A stretch of 64,000 nucleotides of DNA. It comes from CBDDCX01 sp965226925. GTDB taxonomy: Bacteria; Gemmatimonadota; Gemmatimonadetes; Longimicrobiales; Gaopeijiaceae. The notes beneath the pieces were generated by a model that saw only the letters and a program-made list of their open reading frames with translations, did not search any database and was not told where the DNA came from. Position numbers and translations under genes: made by a program. The DNA lies in the NCBI GenBank assembly GCA_965226925.1, contig CBDDEN010000006.1, forward strand, positions 124,001-188,000, in the 5' to 3' direction. This document shows positions 42,661-51,824 of this stretch, in pieces. Each line of letters begins with the position of its first letter. Within the stretch, counting starts at the first letter, position 1.

Positions 42661-42733
42661 CTGGGGCGGGTGGCCTCGAACCACCAACCTCCTGGTTAAC
42701 AGCCAGGCGCTCTGCCAGTTGAGCTACACCCCA
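42661..42733 (-). tRNA. tRNA-Asn (GTT)
   Basis: A 73-nt cloverleaf. The acceptor stem TGGGGTG pairs with CGCCCCA, with discriminator G. The D arm is GCTC/GAGC with loop AACTGGCA. The anticodon stem CCTGG/CCAGG has loop CTGTTAA (anticodon GTT, Asn). The T arm is GGTGG/CCACC with loop TTCGAGG. The 3' CCA is not encoded. The flavoprotein gene starts 8 bases downstream. Confidence 0.97.
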
Positions 42734-42984
42734 GTCCGGTGGTCCCTTTGTCCGGGCAAAACCGGGCCAACTTCGACCGCCGACGAATTCTCCTATAACC
42801 GACGTAAGTGTAGGGTGTTCCCCCGTAGTCGACGCAGGGGCGGTTCCGTCGATGCTCACCCCTTGTGCGTCCGGCCGCCATTGCCCGCCCCAGTCCGCCG
42901 GCGCACCTTCGGAGCCATTGTGATACGGGGGAGTTCTCATCCTTCGCTCGACATGTCGGATGAGGCTCGGATGGAGAGCGCTTC

Positions 42985-43758
42985 ATGAATCGAATCGAAG
43001 GAAAGACCGCCGTGATCACGGGCGCCACGTCCGGCATCGGCGAGTCCTGCGCCCGCCGGTTCGCCGAGCGCGGCGCCAAGCTGATTCTCCTGGCCCGCAG
43101 GGAGGAGCGCTTGAACGCACTCCGGGAGGAGCTGTCTGGAGCGGGGGTGGACGTGGAGGTCCGAGTCCACGACGTAAGGGATCGGGCCCTGGCGGAGCAA
43201 CTCGCCAAAGACCTGCGTACACGCGGCGCCGCACCGGACATTCTCGTCAACAACGCGGGTCTCGGTCGCGGCCTTGGAACCATCCAAGAAGGCGACATCG
43301 AGGATTGGGAGGAGATGATCGACACCAACGTCAAAGGGCTTCTCTACGTGACCCGCGCGCTCCTCCCGCTCATGGTCGAACGAAACCAGGGCCACGTCAT
43401 CAACATCGGCAGCATCGCCGGACGGTGGGTGTACCCGGCCGGCAACGTGTACAACGCGACGAAGTTCGCGGTGCATGCCCTGAACGAGGCCATGAACATC
43501 GATCTCGTCGGCACGGATATCCGGGTCTCGAGCATCGACCCGGGAGCGGTCGAAACGGAGTTCTCCCTCGTGCGATTCCACGGCGACGCGGAAAGGGCCG
43601 AGAAGATCTACCAGGGGTACACGCCCCTGGCTCCGGACGACGTCGCCGACGCCGTCTGCTACGTGGCCAACGCACCGACGCACGTGAACGTCCTACAGCT
43701 CGTCATGATGTGCACTGCTCAGCGCTCCGCGACCGTGTTCCACAAGGAAATCCCGTGA
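42985..43758 (+). CDS. SDR-family oxidoreductase (YdfG-like)
   Basis: A 257-residue classical short-chain dehydrogenase. The cofactor motif is TAVITGATSGIGESCARRFA, where the Arg-rich RRFAER and LARREERL region suggests NADP. NNAGLGRG follows; the catalytic Ser is in NIGSIAGRWVYP and the Tyr/Lys pair in YNATK. The DPGAVETEFSLVRFHGD segment matches the YdfG group (3-hydroxy acid / serine / L-allo-threonine dehydrogenase). The precise substrate is unknown. It is 12 bases upstream of the MFS gene and likely co-transcribed with it. Confidence 0.9.
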   Translation: MNRIEGKTAVITGATSGIGESCARRFAERGAKLILLARREERLNALREELSGAGVDVEVRVHDVRDRALAEQLAKDLRTRGAAPDILVNNAGLGRGLGTIQEGDIEDWEEMIDTNVKGLLYVTRALLPLMVERNQGHVINIGSIAGRWVYPAGNVYNATKFAVHALNEAMNIDLVGTDIRVSSIDPGAVETEFSLVRFHGDAERAEKIYQGYTPLAPDDVADAVCYVANAPTHVNVLQLVMMCTAQRSATVFHKEIP

Positions 43759-43770
43759 GGATGGTGGCAC

Positions 43771-44994
43771 TTGAGCCCAAGTAGGTCGTCTCCCGCCCTC
43801 ATCGTCTTCGCTCTGTGGCTTCTGGTCTTCGCCGCCAGCAGCCAGATCATGATTATCTCTCCGATCCTGCCTCGGATCGGCGAGGAGCTCGGCATCGCCG
43901 AATCGGTTCTCGGCACCCTGGTCTCGGCATACTCCCTGATGGTCGGAGCCTTCGCCATCATTGCGGGCCCGATATCCGACAAGATCGGCCGGCGGCGCAT
44001 CCTGCTCTTGGGATCCGGCCTGATGACCGTGGCCCTCCTGATGCACCACTTCGTGGTGGGGTACTACTCGTTCCTGGCGGTTCGTATGGGCACCGGTCTC
44101 GCCGGCGGAATCCTGAGCGGATCGGCCGTGGCCTACGTCGGCGACTACTTTCCCTACAACAGGCGGGGCTGGGCCACCGGTTGGGTGATGAGCGGCATGG
44201 CCGCCGGCCAGATCGCGGGCATCCCCCTCGGAATCGTGCTTGCAGGTGCCTTCGGGTTTCGGGCCCCCTTCTACCTGTTCGCCGCCGCCATGGGTATGAC
44301 TTGTCTGCTCATCTGGTTGCGTGTGCCCCAACCCGACGTGAAGCGCACACGCGGTCCCCTCAGCGTTGGCAGAGCCATCCGCGGCTACAAGAAGCTGCTC
44401 AAGCAGAAGGAGATCGCCTCCGCGACGGTGGCCTACTTCCTGATGTTCATTGGCGTCTCGCTGTTCGTGGTATACCTGCCCTATTGGCTCGAGGAGGACC
44501 TCGGGGTGACTCCCGGCGCGATCGCACTCATGTTCGTGGTGGGTGGCGTCGCCAACGTGCTGACGGGCCCCCAGGCCGGAAAACTCTCGGACAGGGTCGG
44601 GCGCAAACGCATCGTCATCCTCTCCAGCCTCGGGCTCGCGGTGGTGATGACGCTGACGACCGTGGTCATCCGTGACGCGGTTACCGCCTACGTGCTCTTC
44701 TTCATCACCATGGTTCTCGTGGCCATGCGCATCAGCCCGTTCTCGGCCTTGCTGACCGCGCTGGTTAGCGACGATCGGCGGGGCTCGCTGATGAGCCTGG
44801 CAGTGGCCATCGGTCAGGTGGGTTTCGCCATGGGGGCGGCCGTGGCCGGTCCACTCTATACGCGCTTCGGGTACCTCAGCGACACCGTACTCGGGGCCGT
44901 CGCCGTCGTGGCCATGGCCGCCGTGGTCGGCTACCTCGTGCCTGAGCCCGCATTGGAGCACCAAGCCTCCCCGGCCCTGAGCGTCGTCGAGTGA
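43771..44994 (+). CDS. MFS transporter
   Basis: A 407-residue major facilitator with 12 predicted helices. The family loop motif between helices 2 and 3 is GPISDKIGRRRILLLGSGL, and a related copy between 8 and 9 is GKLSDRVGRKRIVILSSLGL. The central loop after helix 6 (KRTRGPLSVGRAIRGYKKLLKQ) is basic and probably cytoplasmic. Substrate unknown; resembles drug/sugar efflux-type MFS proteins. The TTG at 43771 is the likely start, with GAGG about 10 bases upstream, directly after the SDR stop. Confidence 0.88.
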   Translation: MSPSRSSPALIVFALWLLVFAASSQIMIISPILPRIGEELGIAESVLGTLVSAYSLMVGAFAIIAGPISDKIGRRRILLLGSGLMTVALLMHHFVVGYYSFLAVRMGTGLAGGILSGSAVAYVGDYFPYNRRGWATGWVMSGMAAGQIAGIPLGIVLAGAFGFRAPFYLFAAAMGMTCLLIWLRVPQPDVKRTRGPLSVGRAIRGYKKLLKQKEIASATVAYFLMFIGVSLFVVYLPYWLEEDLGVTPGAIALMFVVGGVANVLTGPQAGKLSDRVGRKRIVILSSLGLAVVMTLTTVVIRDAVTAYVLFFITMVLVAMRISPFSALLTALVSDDRRGSLMSLAVAIGQVGFAMGAAVAGPLYTRFGYLSDTVLGAVAVVAMAAVVGYLVPEPALEHQASPALSVVE

Positions 44995-45157
44995 CCCGCG
45001 GGTAGGCCCCGTACACCGTGAAACAGGGTCTCTCACCGAGAGGTTGCAGGCAGGTGCTACGGAGGACCAGATGCGGTAAACTACGTGGAGGGGTCTCCCG
45101 CCTCGCGGCCGGACACCCCGCCCCCCCCACGTGGGCCTCCAGGAGCAGCCACACCCG

Positions 45158-46220
45158 GTGAGTACGCCTCAGAACAAAGCCCCCATTCTCCTGGTCGAGG
45201 ACGCTGTCGAGGAGATCCTCCTCATGCGGACGCTCATCGAGCAGGCCGGTCCCTATCACGTGACGTCTGCCCAGGACGGCCAAAAGGGCCTGGAACTGCT
45301 CCTGGGAGGCGGGTGGGCCCTCGCGCTCATCGACCTCAACCTCCCGGGGCCCGACGGGATCGAGCTGATCCAGAGGGGGAAGGAGGCGCACCCCGAGATT
45401 CCGATCATGGCGGTCACAGGGTCCACGAGCAGCTTGATGATCGACGGCGCCTTCCGCGCCGGGGCCGACTACGTGATACACAAGCCCATCGATCGAGACG
45501 AGCTCCTGAGGAAGATCCGTGAGTTCGTGACGATCGAGGGTATGGGACAAGCCCGGGCGGGGGCGGCCGACACGGGGCCGGCCGGTCCAGTGGAGGCCGA
45601 AGCCAGCGGAGACTTGGCCGCTGCGCAGCAGGGCCCGACCGTCCTTGCCGTGGGTGCCCAGCCGGGAGACGTCGAGATGGGCTGCGGGGGGATTCTCTTC
45701 AAGCATCGCGCCGAGGGACACAACGTCGTGATTCTGAACCTGGCGGGTGGGGGAGACCCGCACTCCGACGAGGCCGTTGCCGCGGCACGGGCCGCCGGGA
45801 TCCTCGGGGCGCAACTGACGAGCGTGGGGGACGAAGGCAACATCGATCTCGCGGCGGCCACGGACCTTCCTGGAGTCCGTAATTGCCGAGACCAGCCCGG
45901 GCATGCTCTACCTTCCGACGGCTTCTGCACAAGGGCACAGCTCTGTGGAGAGCAATCGCATAGCCCTCGCCTCGGCGGAGCCGGTTCGCAACGTGCTCGC
46001 CTACCAGTGTCCTTCCGCAACGCCGGACTTCCGCCCTCAGTTCTTCGTCGACGTGGGACCCTTCATGGCGAGGAAGAAGGAGATGCTCCTGCCGTACAGC
46101 GAACTCCATCTGGAGAACGTGGATCCCGAGTTGGCGACCGCGACCGCCCGCTATTGGGGCCGATTCATGGATCCGGAACTGGTCGAACCTCTGGAGGTGA
46201 TCCGGCGCGGACGCGCGTGA
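45158..46220 (+). pseudogene. Response regulator fused to PIG-L/LmbE-like domain, frameshifted
   Basis: The N-terminal receiver domain (residues 8-125) has the acid pair Glu14-Asp15, phospho-acceptor Asp59 in LALIDLNLPGPDG, Thr87 and Lys109. After a linker rich in Ala/Gly comes a PIG-L (LmbE) deacetylase-like domain. Its zinc motif is AQPGD instead of AHPDD, losing one His ligand and the catalytic Asp. The frame shifts in CTTCCTGG near 45869; removing one C restores continuity into the frame from 45903 to 46220 (PGMLYLPTASAQGHSSVES). So the gene is interrupted by one extra base and the enzyme domain was already altered. The start is taken as GTG 45158 (GTG 45131 is possible). Confidence 0.75.
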
Positions 46221-46281
46221 CCGACGCCTTGAAATGTAGCCGCCGCGGGTCCGGATCGATTAGTATACTCCAGTTTCCCCA

Positions 46282-46317
46282 CGCCGCCGAACGCCGCCCC
46301 GTTCGGCGGCGCCTTTT
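46282..46317 (+). terminator. GC-rich hairpin before accA
   Basis: A perfect 12-bp stem (46282-46293 with 46300-46311) has a 6-base loop and is followed by CCTTTTCCC. It lies 22 bases before the accA start and 62 bases after the end of the PIG-L fusion gene, so it could terminate that transcript. A TATACT box at 46264-46269 lies just upstream and could start the accA transcript, placing the hairpin in the accA leader. The T-run is short (4). Confidence 0.6.
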
Positions 46318-46338
46318 CCCGAGTTCCGGAGGCGACCG

Positions 46339-47325
46339 TTGGCCCAATCGCCGAGGTTGGATTTCGAGCGTGACATCGTCGAGGTCCAGGAGCAGATTGA
46401 CCGGCTAGTGGCGTCGGCCGAGCGCAGCGGCTTCGACGTTTCCACCCAACTACGGGAGTTCCGGACCAAGTTGGACACGCTCAAAGAGTCCACGTACCAG
46501 AACCTGACGCCGATGGAGCAGGTCCAGGTAGCCAGGCACCAGGATCGCCCATACACGCTCGACTACGTCGAGCGCATCTGCACCGATTGGATGGAGTTGC
46601 ACGGCGACCGGACCTTCCGCGACGACGAGGCGATCGTGGGCGGATGGGCCACGCTCGACGGAACTTCGACCATGGTCATCGGGCACCAGAAGGGCCGGGA
46701 TATGAAGGAGAACCTCCGCCGGAACTTCGGCATGGCACACCCGGAGGGATACCGGAAGGCCCTCAGGCTCATGCGCCAGGCGGAGAAGTTCGGCCGGCCC
46801 GTGGTGACGTTCATCGACACGCCCGGAGCATACCCCGGATTGGGCTCCGAGGAGAGGGGCATCGCAGAGGCCATCGCGCTCAACCTGCGTGAGATGGCAC
46901 GGCTGCGCGTTCCCCTCGTCTCGGTCGTTATCGGTGAGGGCGGCTCCGGCGGCGCCTTGGGCCTCGGCGTGACGGACTGCATTCTCATGCTCGAGCATTC
47001 CGTGTACTCGGTGATCTCCCCTGAAGGCTGCGCGGCCATCCTCTGGCGTTCACGCGACTTCAAGGCCGAGGCGGCCACCGCCCTCAAGCTGACCTCGAAG
47101 GACCTCGTCGACCTCGACGTCGCCGACGAGATCATCCCGGAGCCCGCAGGCGGGGCCCACTCCGATTGGGACGCCACCGCGGCGGCCGTGAAAGCCGCCG
47201 TCAGTCGCAACCTCGACGAATTGGGGAACCTCGAGGTCGACGAACTCCTGAAACAGCGATGGGCCAAGTTCGAGACGATGGGCGCATGGACCGAGGCGGA
47301 GTCCGATGCCGCGGGCGGGGCGTAG
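46339..47325 (+). CDS. accA: Acetyl-CoA carboxylase carboxyltransferase subunit alpha
   Basis: The alpha subunit of the carboxyltransferase that makes malonyl-CoA for fatty acid synthesis, partner of AccD (not in the window). Landmarks are LDFERDIVEVQEQIDRL, the active-site region IGHQKGRDMKENLRRNFGMA and VVTFIDTPGAYPGLGSEERG. VVIGEGGSGGALGLGVTDC forms the oxyanion loop. 328 residues is a typical length. A TTG at 46339 is the start, with GGAGG 7 bases upstream. It is followed after 6 bases by ricT in the same transcript. Confidence 0.96.
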   Translation: MAQSPRLDFERDIVEVQEQIDRLVASAERSGFDVSTQLREFRTKLDTLKESTYQNLTPMEQVQVARHQDRPYTLDYVERICTDWMELHGDRTFRDDEAIVGGWATLDGTSTMVIGHQKGRDMKENLRRNFGMAHPEGYRKALRLMRQAEKFGRPVVTFIDTPGAYPGLGSEERGIAEAIALNLREMARLRVPLVSVVIGEGGSGGALGLGVTDCILMLEHSVYSVISPEGCAAILWRSRDFKAEAATALKLTSKDLVDLDVADEIIPEPAGGAHSDWDATAAAVKAAVSRNLDELGNLEVDELLKQRWAKFETMGAWTEAESDAAGGA

Positions 47326-47331
47326 AGGACC

Positions 47332-48165
47332 GTGGCCAGCTTCGCCGAGGTTCGCTTCAAGGGCACGCGTAGGGACTATTTCGCCTACAGCGATCGGGAG
47401 CTCCGGCCCGGCTCCAAAGTGATCGTCGAGGCCGATCGAGGGGAGGACCTCGGTGAGGTCACAGCACTCGGCACGATCGCCGAGCGCAAGTGTGGCTCTT
47501 CGGGTGGCTGTGCCACCCCCCTTCCGGAAAGGCACGTGCTCCGGTTCGCGAGGGATGGCGAGGCCGCCAAGGTCGCGGACTTGCGGGAGGACGAGCACCG
47601 CGTCCGTACCGAGACACGCAAGCTGGTACAGCGACATCAACTCAAGATGAAGGTCACGGAAGCCGAGTGGCAGTTCGACAAGAACAAGCTGATCATCTAC
47701 TTCACCGCGGAACGCCGGGTCGACTTCCGCGAGCTGGTCCGCGATCTGGCTCGGACGTTCAGGACCCGCATCGAGCTGAAGCAGATCGGCGTCCGCGACG
47801 AGGCCGCGCTGCTCGGGGGGGTGGGACGGTGTGGTCGCGAACTGTGTTGCTCGACTTGGCTGCCGGCCCTGAAGCCGGTCAGCCTCCAGCTTGCGAAGGA
47901 CCAGAAACTATCGCTCAACCCCGCTCAGATCTCCGGCTGCTGTGGCCGCCTCATGTGCTGCCTCATGTACGAGCACAAGACGTATGTCGAGGCGCGACGC
48001 CGTTTCCCCCGCGAAGGCAAGACCCTCAAGACCGAACGTGGGGCGGAACGCGTGGTCGCCGTCGACATCTGGAGAGAGACGGTCACACTCCGGTCGGAGG
48101 AAGGCGACCGCCGCACCGTATCCTTGGGAGAGCTCAAGGGTGAAGTAACCCAGAAGCCCAATTGA
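47332..48165 (+). CDS. ricT: RicT-like PSP1-domain protein
   Basis: A 277-residue PSP1-domain protein (RicT/YaaT). The domain opens FAEVRFKGTRRDYFAYSDR and contains VTEAEWQFDKNKLIIYFTAE. The cysteine clusters GRCGRELCCSTWLP and SGCCGRLMCCLMYEHKTY are intact, as in family members that bind Fe-S clusters. In Bacillus the Ric complex controls RNA processing by RNase Y; here the partners are not evident. It starts at GTG 47332, 6 bases after accA, and lies upstream of metG, an arrangement found in other bacteria. Confidence 0.88.
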   Translation: MASFAEVRFKGTRRDYFAYSDRELRPGSKVIVEADRGEDLGEVTALGTIAERKCGSSGGCATPLPERHVLRFARDGEAAKVADLREDEHRVRTETRKLVQRHQLKMKVTEAEWQFDKNKLIIYFTAERRVDFRELVRDLARTFRTRIELKQIGVRDEAALLGGVGRCGRELCCSTWLPALKPVSLQLAKDQKLSLNPAQISGCCGRLMCCLMYEHKTYVEARRRFPREGKTLKTERGAERVVAVDIWRETVTLRSEEGDRRTVSLGELKGEVTQKPN

Positions 48166-48199
48166 GCCGCCCCTTCATCACAGATTCCCCGGAACACAC

Positions 48200-49738
48200 G
48201 TGAACCGGCGTTACCTGACCACACCGATCTACTACGCCTCCGGTGAGCCCCACCTGGGTCACGCCTACACGACGGTGCTCGCCGACTTCCTGGCCCGTTA
48301 CTACCGGCAGACCGGGGCCGACGTGTTCTTCCTGACGGGAACCGACGAACACGGCCAGAAGATGCAGGAGGCGGCAGAGACGGAGGGGATAACCCCCCTC
48401 GAGTTGGCCGACCGAATGGCCGAGCGCTTCGAAGCGGCCTGGAAGGACCTGACCATCTCGCACGATCGCTTTATTCGCACGACGGAGGCGGAGCACGTGG
48501 GAGTCGTCAGGACCATCCTCGAGCGCCTCTGGGACAAGGGGCAGATCTACGAGGACCTCTACAGCGGTTGGTACTGCGTCCATGACGAACGCTACTGGAC
48601 GGAAAGTGACGTACGCCCGGACCGTCTCTGTCCGGACTGTAGGCGGCCGGTGAACCACGTGGAGGAGAAGAACTACTTTTTCCGCATGAGCGAATACCAG
48701 CAGCGACTGATCCAACATATCGAGGATCACCCCTGCTGGATCGTTCCCGAGACCCGGCGAAACGAGATTCTCGGCTTCCTCGCCCAGCCGCTGCAGGATC
48801 TCTCTATCTCGCGGCCCAAGTCACGGCTGCAATGGGGCATCACCCTGCCCTTCGACGAGGAGCACGTCTGTTACGTGTGGGTGGATGCGCTCATCAACTA
48901 CGTGACCGCCTCGGGGGTCCTCGACCCGGCCGGAGGGGCGGACCAACCCGGATTCACGGACCCGGGCAATTCCTGGTGGCCCGCCGACATGCACCTGATC
49001 GGAAAGGACATCCTCACCACCCACGCGGTCTATTGGCCGACGCTGTTGATGGCCGCCGACCTCGACCTCCCGGGTCGGATCCTCGCTCATGGGTGGTGGG
49101 TGGCGGGAGAGACCAAGATGTCGAAGTCGCTCGGGAACGTGGTCGATCCGCTGGCACTCCGAGAGGACTTCGGAACCGACGGGGTCCGTTGGTATCTGAT
49201 GAGGGACATGCCGACCGGTGCCGACGCCTCATACACGCCGGAGAGGTTCCTGGCGCGCTACGAGGAGTTGGCCAACGTGCTCGGCAACCTGGCGAGTCGA
49301 GCGACGTCCATGATCGTCAAGTATCGAGACGGGGTGGTTCCGGCGTCGGCGGGCTCCGGCTTGGACGAGGAAATCCAGGCCACCCTCCGTGCGGTAACCG
49401 AGCATATGGACGACCTGCGCATCCACGATGCTCTGGCCTCGGCGATGGATCTGGCACGGACGGCAAACGGGTACGTGGACAGCCGAGAGCCGTGGGCACA
49501 GGCCAAAGACCCCGATCGATCGGAAGAGCTCGACGAAACGCTGACGACGCTCGCCCGTGTACTAACGGTCCTCACGGCGCTCTTCCTGCCGGTGACCCCG
49601 GAAAAAATGACCGACCTGGCACAAATGTTGGGGCTGGAAGGGGTGCCGTCCCTCGACGAGGCGGTGTCAAAAAACCTTACAGGACTTACAGTTACCCAGG
49701 CGAAGCCTCTGTTCCCCAAGCCCGAGCTGAACGCTTGA
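48200..49738 (+). CDS. metG: Methionyl-tRNA synthetase
   Basis: Charges tRNA-Met with methionine. The class I signature HLGH is at residues 18-21 (EPHLGHAYTTVLADF), and KMSKS is at 306-310. The connective peptide has CPDCRRPVNHVEEKNYFFRM. It is 512 residues, with no C-terminal EMAPII tRNA-binding extension, as in the shorter form found in several phyla. GTG 48200 is the start. It belongs to the accA-ricT-metG transcript; about 130 bp then separate it from the M23 peptidase. No T-box or other leader motif is visible. Confidence 0.96.
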   Translation: MNRRYLTTPIYYASGEPHLGHAYTTVLADFLARYYRQTGADVFFLTGTDEHGQKMQEAAETEGITPLELADRMAERFEAAWKDLTISHDRFIRTTEAEHVGVVRTILERLWDKGQIYEDLYSGWYCVHDERYWTESDVRPDRLCPDCRRPVNHVEEKNYFFRMSEYQQRLIQHIEDHPCWIVPETRRNEILGFLAQPLQDLSISRPKSRLQWGITLPFDEEHVCYVWVDALINYVTASGVLDPAGGADQPGFTDPGNSWWPADMHLIGKDILTTHAVYWPTLLMAADLDLPGRILAHGWWVAGETKMSKSLGNVVDPLALREDFGTDGVRWYLMRDMPTGADASYTPERFLARYEELANVLGNLASRATSMIVKYRDGVVPASAGSGLDEEIQATLRAVTEHMDDLRIHDALASAMDLARTANGYVDSREPWAQAKDPDRSEELDETLTTLARVLTVLTALFLPVTPEKMTDLAQMLGLEGVPSLDEAVSKNLTGLTVTQAKPLFPKPELNA

Positions 49739-49867
49739 CACCCTCGACCGGTGCCAGGTATGTTTGTTGCTCCTGCTCCACCCTAGGAACAGGTAGGATC
49801 CCCCTGATGTGCCGCAACTGCGGTGGACTACGGGGACTTTTCCAAACAAAGGTGAGCGCTCGCGCGT

Positions 49868-50797
49868 ATGGCTGACAAACGCTGGACTTTCCTGTGCATG
49901 TCGGACGAGGGAAGCCCAATTCGCCAATACAGTGCCTCCTCACGGAACCTGCATTACGTCGCCTCCGTTTTGGGCGGCGTCACCGTCTTGGTGACCGGGT
50001 TGGCCACGTTCGTGGCCGTCGACGGCTCCGCGCGATACCAGGCGCACGAGCTCCGGCAGGAGAAATCTCTCCTCACGCAGGAACTCCAGACGATTCAGAC
50101 TCGGGTCGCTCAGATGGAAGGCTCCATCGACGGGCTCATCGATCAGGACGAGCGTTTCCGCCTGCTGGCGGGTCTCGGAACGATCGACGAGGAGATCTTC
50201 CAGGTAGGAGTCGGCGGCCCCGGGATGCTCACGCCCGAGTCCAGCCGCCTCTGGGATGCGGATCCGGCCACGGCGAAGGAGACGTTCGCCACGTCGTACG
50301 ACCTGCTGGCCCTCGAACGCCGCGCCAGACTGCTGTCCGAGAGTCTCGCCGAGGCGACCGACAGCCTGGCGGCCCATCACGACCTACTCGAGTCGACGCC
50401 TTCGATCGTCCCGACCGAAGGGCTCCTGAGCAGCGGATTCAGTCGTGCGCGCCTGCACCCGATCTACCACAAAGAGCTCCCGCATCCGGGCATCGACCTC
50501 CACGCTCCCAAAGGCACGCCGATCCTGGCGGCCGCAAAGGGCTCGGTCTCGTACGCGGGGTGGAAAGTGGGGTACGGATCCACCATCGAGGTCAACCACG
50601 GTTTCGGCTACATGACCCGCTACGCTCACGCCTCGGAGATTCTGGTTCGGAAGGGTCAGAAGATCGCTCGGGGAGATGTCCTCGGCCAAGTCGGCCGAAC
50701 CGGGACGGCGACGGCGGCTCACCTGCACTACGAAGTCTGGGTCGGGGGCAAGGCGAGGAATCCTCTCGACTACGTGCTGACCGGAGTGATCCCTTAG
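49868..50797 (+). CDS. M23-family peptidase with N-terminal membrane anchor and coiled coil
   Basis: A 309-residue protein. A membrane segment at residues 33-52 is followed by a coiled coil (about 57-100, HELRQEKSLLTQELQTIQTR). An M23 (LytM) domain ends the protein, with zinc ligands in HPGIDLHAP (His206, Asp210) and HLHYE (His285, His287). The last helix before it is also heptad-like. M23 endopeptidases cut peptidoglycan cross-links or regulate amidases. All zinc ligands are intact, so it may be active. ATG 49868. A terminator follows at 50822-50848. Confidence 0.9.
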   Translation: MADKRWTFLCMSDEGSPIRQYSASSRNLHYVASVLGGVTVLVTGLATFVAVDGSARYQAHELRQEKSLLTQELQTIQTRVAQMEGSIDGLIDQDERFRLLAGLGTIDEEIFQVGVGGPGMLTPESSRLWDADPATAKETFATSYDLLALERRARLLSESLAEATDSLAAHHDLLESTPSIVPTEGLLSSGFSRARLHPIYHKELPHPGIDLHAPKGTPILAAAKGSVSYAGWKVGYGSTIEVNHGFGYMTRYAHASEILVRKGQKIARGDVLGQVGRTGTATAAHLHYEVWVGGKARNPLDYVLTGVIP

Positions 50798-50821
50798 AAC
50801 CTCGAGGGCCTGCGGTTATCG

Positions 50822-50848
50822 AGGCGCCCGACAAGCGGGCGCCTTTTT
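50822..50848 (+). terminator. Rho-independent terminator after the M23 peptidase gene
   Basis: A perfect 9-bp GC-rich stem (50822-50830 with 50836-50844), loop ACAAG, and a TTTTT run at 50844-50848. It lies 25 bases after the stop codon, the strongest terminator in the window. Confidence 0.88.
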
Positions 50849-50956
50849 CGTGCCAGCCCCTGTACGACCTGCGCTCGGATCGATCAACCTCCCTTGATGG
50901 GGCTCCCGGCGAGTGGTACCTTGGGCCACTTTTCGAAACGTGTAACGGAGTTGGAA

Positions 50957-51727
50957 ATGACCCGAAGCAAGTTGTTGCTAGGTGTGCTGGGAACGACACT
51001 TCTCGCTGCCTGCGGCCCTACTCAGGTGGTTATTACCGCCGAGCTGAGCGGTGACGACCAGACGTCCGCGGCGCGAGCCCTGGGCGACCTGGAGATCCGC
51101 ATGTTCCCGTATGACCGGGACGTCATCTTCGATTCGCTGACGGCCGCGGCGGCGACCCTCGAGCCCCCCATTCCCGATTCCGTGCTCAACACCCAGACGG
51201 CGGTTGCGGCGGCTCAGCAGGAGTGGCGCAACACCGAAGCCCGCTGGAACGTCCTGCGCGATACGCTCCAGACGCTGAGTGACGCGCTAGACGGCATGAG
51301 CCGAGGCAGCGGCACGTACCGGGTCCTGTTCCGCGAATTCCAGGATCTCGAAACGCAGTACAACAGGGTGGAGCGCAACCGTGACCGGGCTTTTGAGAGC
51401 TTCACGTCGCTCCAGGAGGCGTCCATAGCGGCGGCCGAGGAGATCAAGTTGCTCCGTGAGCAGTGGGCCGACGAAGCCTTCGCCGAGGTCGGCGCGATCA
51501 TGGCGGCGCGACTCCAGACCACTGGGCGAGAAGTGCTGTACGACACCACCGACGCGAGTGGCGTGGCAGACGGCTTTCTCGCCAAGGAGGGCGACTGGTG
51601 GGTCTCGGCGCGCTACGAGCTGCCCTACACGGAGCTGTACTGGAACGTCCCCGTCACCGTCACTGGAGGCGATCCGGTGCCGGTCCGCCTGACCCGGGAC
51701 AACGCGACGGCGCGGCCCAAGCTGTAG
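50957..51727 (+). CDS. Lipoprotein with coiled-coil region, unknown function
   Basis: A 256-residue lipoprotein (MTRSKLLLGVLGTTLLAACGP, lipobox Cys19). The first segment (VVITAELSGDDQTSAAR) begins a short strand-rich part. Residues about 80-160 are helical and likely coiled coil, with QQEWRNTEARWNVLRDTLQT and FQDLETQYNRVERNRDRAF. The C-terminal part (KEGDWWVSARYELPYTELYW) is beta-rich. Family not recognised. GGAG lies 6 bases before ATG 50957. The gene is monocistronic, between the terminator and fadJ. Confidence 0.75.
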   Translation: MTRSKLLLGVLGTTLLAACGPTQVVITAELSGDDQTSAARALGDLEIRMFPYDRDVIFDSLTAAAATLEPPIPDSVLNTQTAVAAAQQEWRNTEARWNVLRDTLQTLSDALDGMSRGSGTYRVLFREFQDLETQYNRVERNRDRAFESFTSLQEASIAAAEEIKLLREQWADEAFAEVGAIMAARLQTTGREVLYDTTDASGVADGFLAKEGDWWVSARYELPYTELYWNVPVTVTGGDPVPVRLTRDNATARPKL

Positions 51728-51824
51728 CCCCGTCGCATACCGCTAGAAGGCTGCTGAAGAACACGGTAGCTTACTGGGAAGCCACACTCGGGGCCTCCTG
51801 ACACAAGCGGGGTGCGGCGCGCAC

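Noticed and set aside
48166..48199. T-box or riboswitch leader before metG
   Set aside because: Only 34 bases separate ricT and metG; no stem or T-box sequence is visible.
49807..49875. A 22-residue ORF starting MCRNCGGLRG
   Set aside because: The start recalls DUF2277 proteins (MCRN), but it stops after 22 codons and lacks the rest of the domain.
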